This document shows, in pieces, positions 4,754 through 6,239 of a stretch of DNA of 6,239 nucleotides. Every line of letters begins with the position of its first letter. The stretch's first letter is position 1. A program made the translations under genes and the position numbers. The stretch lies in assembly GCA_023405705.1 (NCBI GenBank), contig JAEXXR010000673.1:1-6239 (forward strand), given 5' to 3'. Source of the DNA: Actinomycetes bacterium (GTDB lineage Bacteria; Actinomycetota; Thermoleophilia; Solirubrobacterales; Solirubrobacteraceae). A model generated the notes under the pieces. That model worked only from the letters and a program-made list of their open reading frames with translations, made no database searches and was not told the DNA's origin.

Positions 4754-6239
4754 ATGTCAGGCCCCGACACTGCTCCCGCCGCCGCCCCGCCACCCGACTC
4801 CGAGCCGCTCCCCCGCCACGTGTGGGCGGTCGCCGGCGTCGTCGTGCTCGGCGCCTTCATGACGATCCTCGACACGACGATCGTCAACGTCGCGATCAAC
4901 GACCTCGCCGGCGATTTCGACGTCCCGCTGTCGACGATCCAGTGGGTCTCGACCGCCTACCTGCTCGCGCTCGCGACCGTGATCCCGCTGACCGGGTGGG
5001 CGGCCGACCGCTTCGGCACCAAGCGGCTGTGGATGTCGTCGGTGACGCTGTTCGTGCTCGGCTCCGCGCTCTGCGGCCTCGCCTGGGACGCCCACTCGCT
5101 CATAGCGTTCCGCGTGCTGCAGGGAATCGGCGGCGGCATGGTGATGCCGGCCGGGATGACGGTGCTGGCGCAGACCGCCGGGCCGGCGCGCGTCGGCCGG
5201 GTGATGTCGGTCGTCGGCGTCCCGATGCTGCTCGGGCCGATCCTCGGCCCGGTGCTCGGCGGCTGGCTGGTCGACGACGTCTCGTGGCGCTGGATCTTCT
5301 ACGTCAACGTCCCGATCGGGCTGATCGCGCTGCCGCTCGCCTGGCGCGTCTTCGAGCGCGACGTGCCGAGACCGCACATCAGGCTCGACCTGCTCGGCGT
5401 CGCGCTCCTGTCGCCCGGGCTGGCGCTGTTCGTCTTCGGCCTCGCCGAGACGTCGGCCGGCGGCGGGATCGGCGCCGTGCGCGCGTGGCTGCCGATGGCC
5501 TCCGGGCTCGCGCTGGTCGTCGCGTTCGTGCTGCACGCGCTGCGCAGCGACCACCCGCTGCTCGACCTGCGGCTGTTCAGGGAGCGTGCCTTCGCGGCCG
5601 CCGCCGGCGTCACCTTCCTGTTCGGCACGGCGATGTTCGGCGCGATGCTCCTGTTCCCGCTCTACTACCAGGTGGTGCGCGGCGAGTCTGCCCTGGAGGC
5701 CGGCCTGCTGATGATGCCGCAGGGGATCGGCGCGGCGATGATGATGCCGATCTCCGGCCGGATCGTCGACAGAGGCGCGGCCGGCAAGGTCGTCCTGTGC
5801 GGCCTGCCGCTCGTCGCGCTCGGCTACTTCACCTACACGCAGCTCGGCGCCGACACCTCCTACGTGCTGCTGGCCGGATCGCTGTGGGTCGCGGGACTCG
5901 GCACCGGCGCGACGATGATGCCGGCGATGGCCGCCGCCTACCAGACGCTGTCGCACGCAGCCGTGCCGCGGGCGACGACGACGCTCAACATCATCATGCG
6001 CGTCGGCGGCTCGATCGGCACCGCGCTGTTCGCCGTCGTGCTCCAGCACCAGATCAGAGACGCGCTGCCGGCTGGCGGCGCCGCCGCTGCGGGCCGCGGC
6101 GGCGGCGAGTCGGGCCTCGGCGCTTTGAGCGCCGTTCCCGAAGCGGTCCGCGACCAGATCGCCCCCGCCCTCGCCAGCGGCTTCGGCCACACCTTCTGGT
6201 GGCCTGTCGCTCTGCTGCTCGTGGCGCTGGTCCCGGCGC
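4754..6239 (+). CDS. DHA2-family (EmrB/QacA-type) 14-helix MFS drug/proton antiporter, first 495 residues (C-terminus beyond window edge)
   Basis: Inner-membrane proton-coupled exporter, probably of drugs or other toxic small molecules; the substrate is not readable from sequence. Seen: a Pro/Ala-rich cytoplasmic N-terminus (1-22); helix 1 with the DHA2 motif LDTTIVNVA (39-47); helix 2 and loop with WVSTAYLLA (64-72) and motif A GWAADRFGTKR (81-91); RVLQG (120-124) in helix 4; antiporter motif C GPILGPVLGG (161-170) in helix 5; and WRWIFYVNVPIG (178-189), typical of the family. Fourteen hydrophobic segments can be counted, the last beginning at about 480 (HTFWWPVALLL). A Gly/Ala-rich loop (about 437-475) precedes it, as is common before helix 14 in DHA2 proteins. 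Probably only a few tens of residues are missing. The start is ATG 4754, set by GAGGAG five bases upstream. It is divergent from marR, with a palindrome between them, so MarR-controlled induction is likely. Confidence 0.95.
   Translation, partial: MSGPDTAPAAAPPPDSEPLPRHVWAVAGVVVLGAFMTILDTTIVNVAINDLAGDFDVPLSTIQWVSTAYLLALATVIPLTGWAADRFGTKRLWMSSVTLFVLGSALCGLAWDAHSLIAFRVLQGIGGGMVMPAGMTVLAQTAGPARVGRVMSVVGVPMLLGPILGPVLGGWLVDDVSWRWIFYVNVPIGLIALPLAWRVFERDVPRPHIRLDLLGVALLSPGLALFVFGLAETSAGGGIGAVRAWLPMASGLALVVAFVLHALRSDHPLLDLRLFRERAFAAAAGVTFLFGTAMFGAMLLFPLYYQVVRGESALEAGLLMMPQGIGAAMMMPISGRIVDRGAAGKVVLCGLPLVALGYFTYTQLGADTSYVLLAGSLWVAGLGTGATMMPAMAAAYQTLSHAAVPRATTTLNIIMRVGGSIGTALFAVVLQHQIRDALPAGGAAAAGRGGGESGLGALSAVPEAVRDQIAPALASGFGHTFWWPVALLLVALVPA

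Noticed and set aside
4757..6190. 477-codon minus-strand open frame opposite the MFS gene
   Set aside because: Low-complexity shadow; the plus strand encodes an intact DHA2 transporter with a Shine-Dalgarno.

Overview
This is a GC-rich bacterial window. Compact gene packing, frequent GTG/GCG/GGC codons and the protein families present all suggest a high-GC actinomycete, possibly a Thermoleophilia/Solirubrobacterales-type lineage. That placement is an inference from composition and protein style only; no marker gene is present. Almost the whole window is coding. There are no RNA genes, CRISPR arrays or insertion sequences that I can support.

Layout: (1) Positions 1-1190, minus strand: N-terminal part of a CtpE-like cation-translocating P-type ATPase, cut off by the window edge. 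(2) 1191-1266: short divergent intergenic region. (3) 1267-3801, plus strand: an 844-residue SMC/Rad50-like ATPase with a CPVC zinc-hook motif, an unusual Walker B (Asp-Asp-Pro) and an extra C-terminal helical domain. (4) 3798-4181, plus strand: a 127-residue, probably all-helical small protein, start codon fused to the ATPase stop (ATGA). (5) 4178-4651, minus strand: a MarR-family regulator whose stop codon shares the palindrome CTAG with the stop of the small gene. (6) 4652-4753: divergent promoter region with a 21-bp imperfect palindrome, the likely MarR operator. (7) 4754-6239, plus strand: a 14-helix DHA2-family drug/proton antiporter running off the right edge.

Two units are routine: the P-type ATPase, and the marR/MFS pair, in which the regulator probably represses the exporter and itself. 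The unit worth attention is the two-gene ATPase/small-protein operon. Its ATPase has the PrrC/RloC-like order: ABC head, helical hook, ABC head, then a C-terminal helical domain. That C-terminal domain and the small partner share the same sparse residue pattern (Arg-x-Ser-x-Glu, then Leu-x4-His, then Pro-x3-Glu-Leu-Thr). This suggests that both carry related, possibly HEPN-like, domains. I recall similar ATPase/small-protein pairs in other actinobacteria, generally annotated only as AAA ATPase plus hypothetical protein, but could not check this. A Rad50/RloC-like defence or DNA/RNA surveillance function is an inference, not shown by the sequence.
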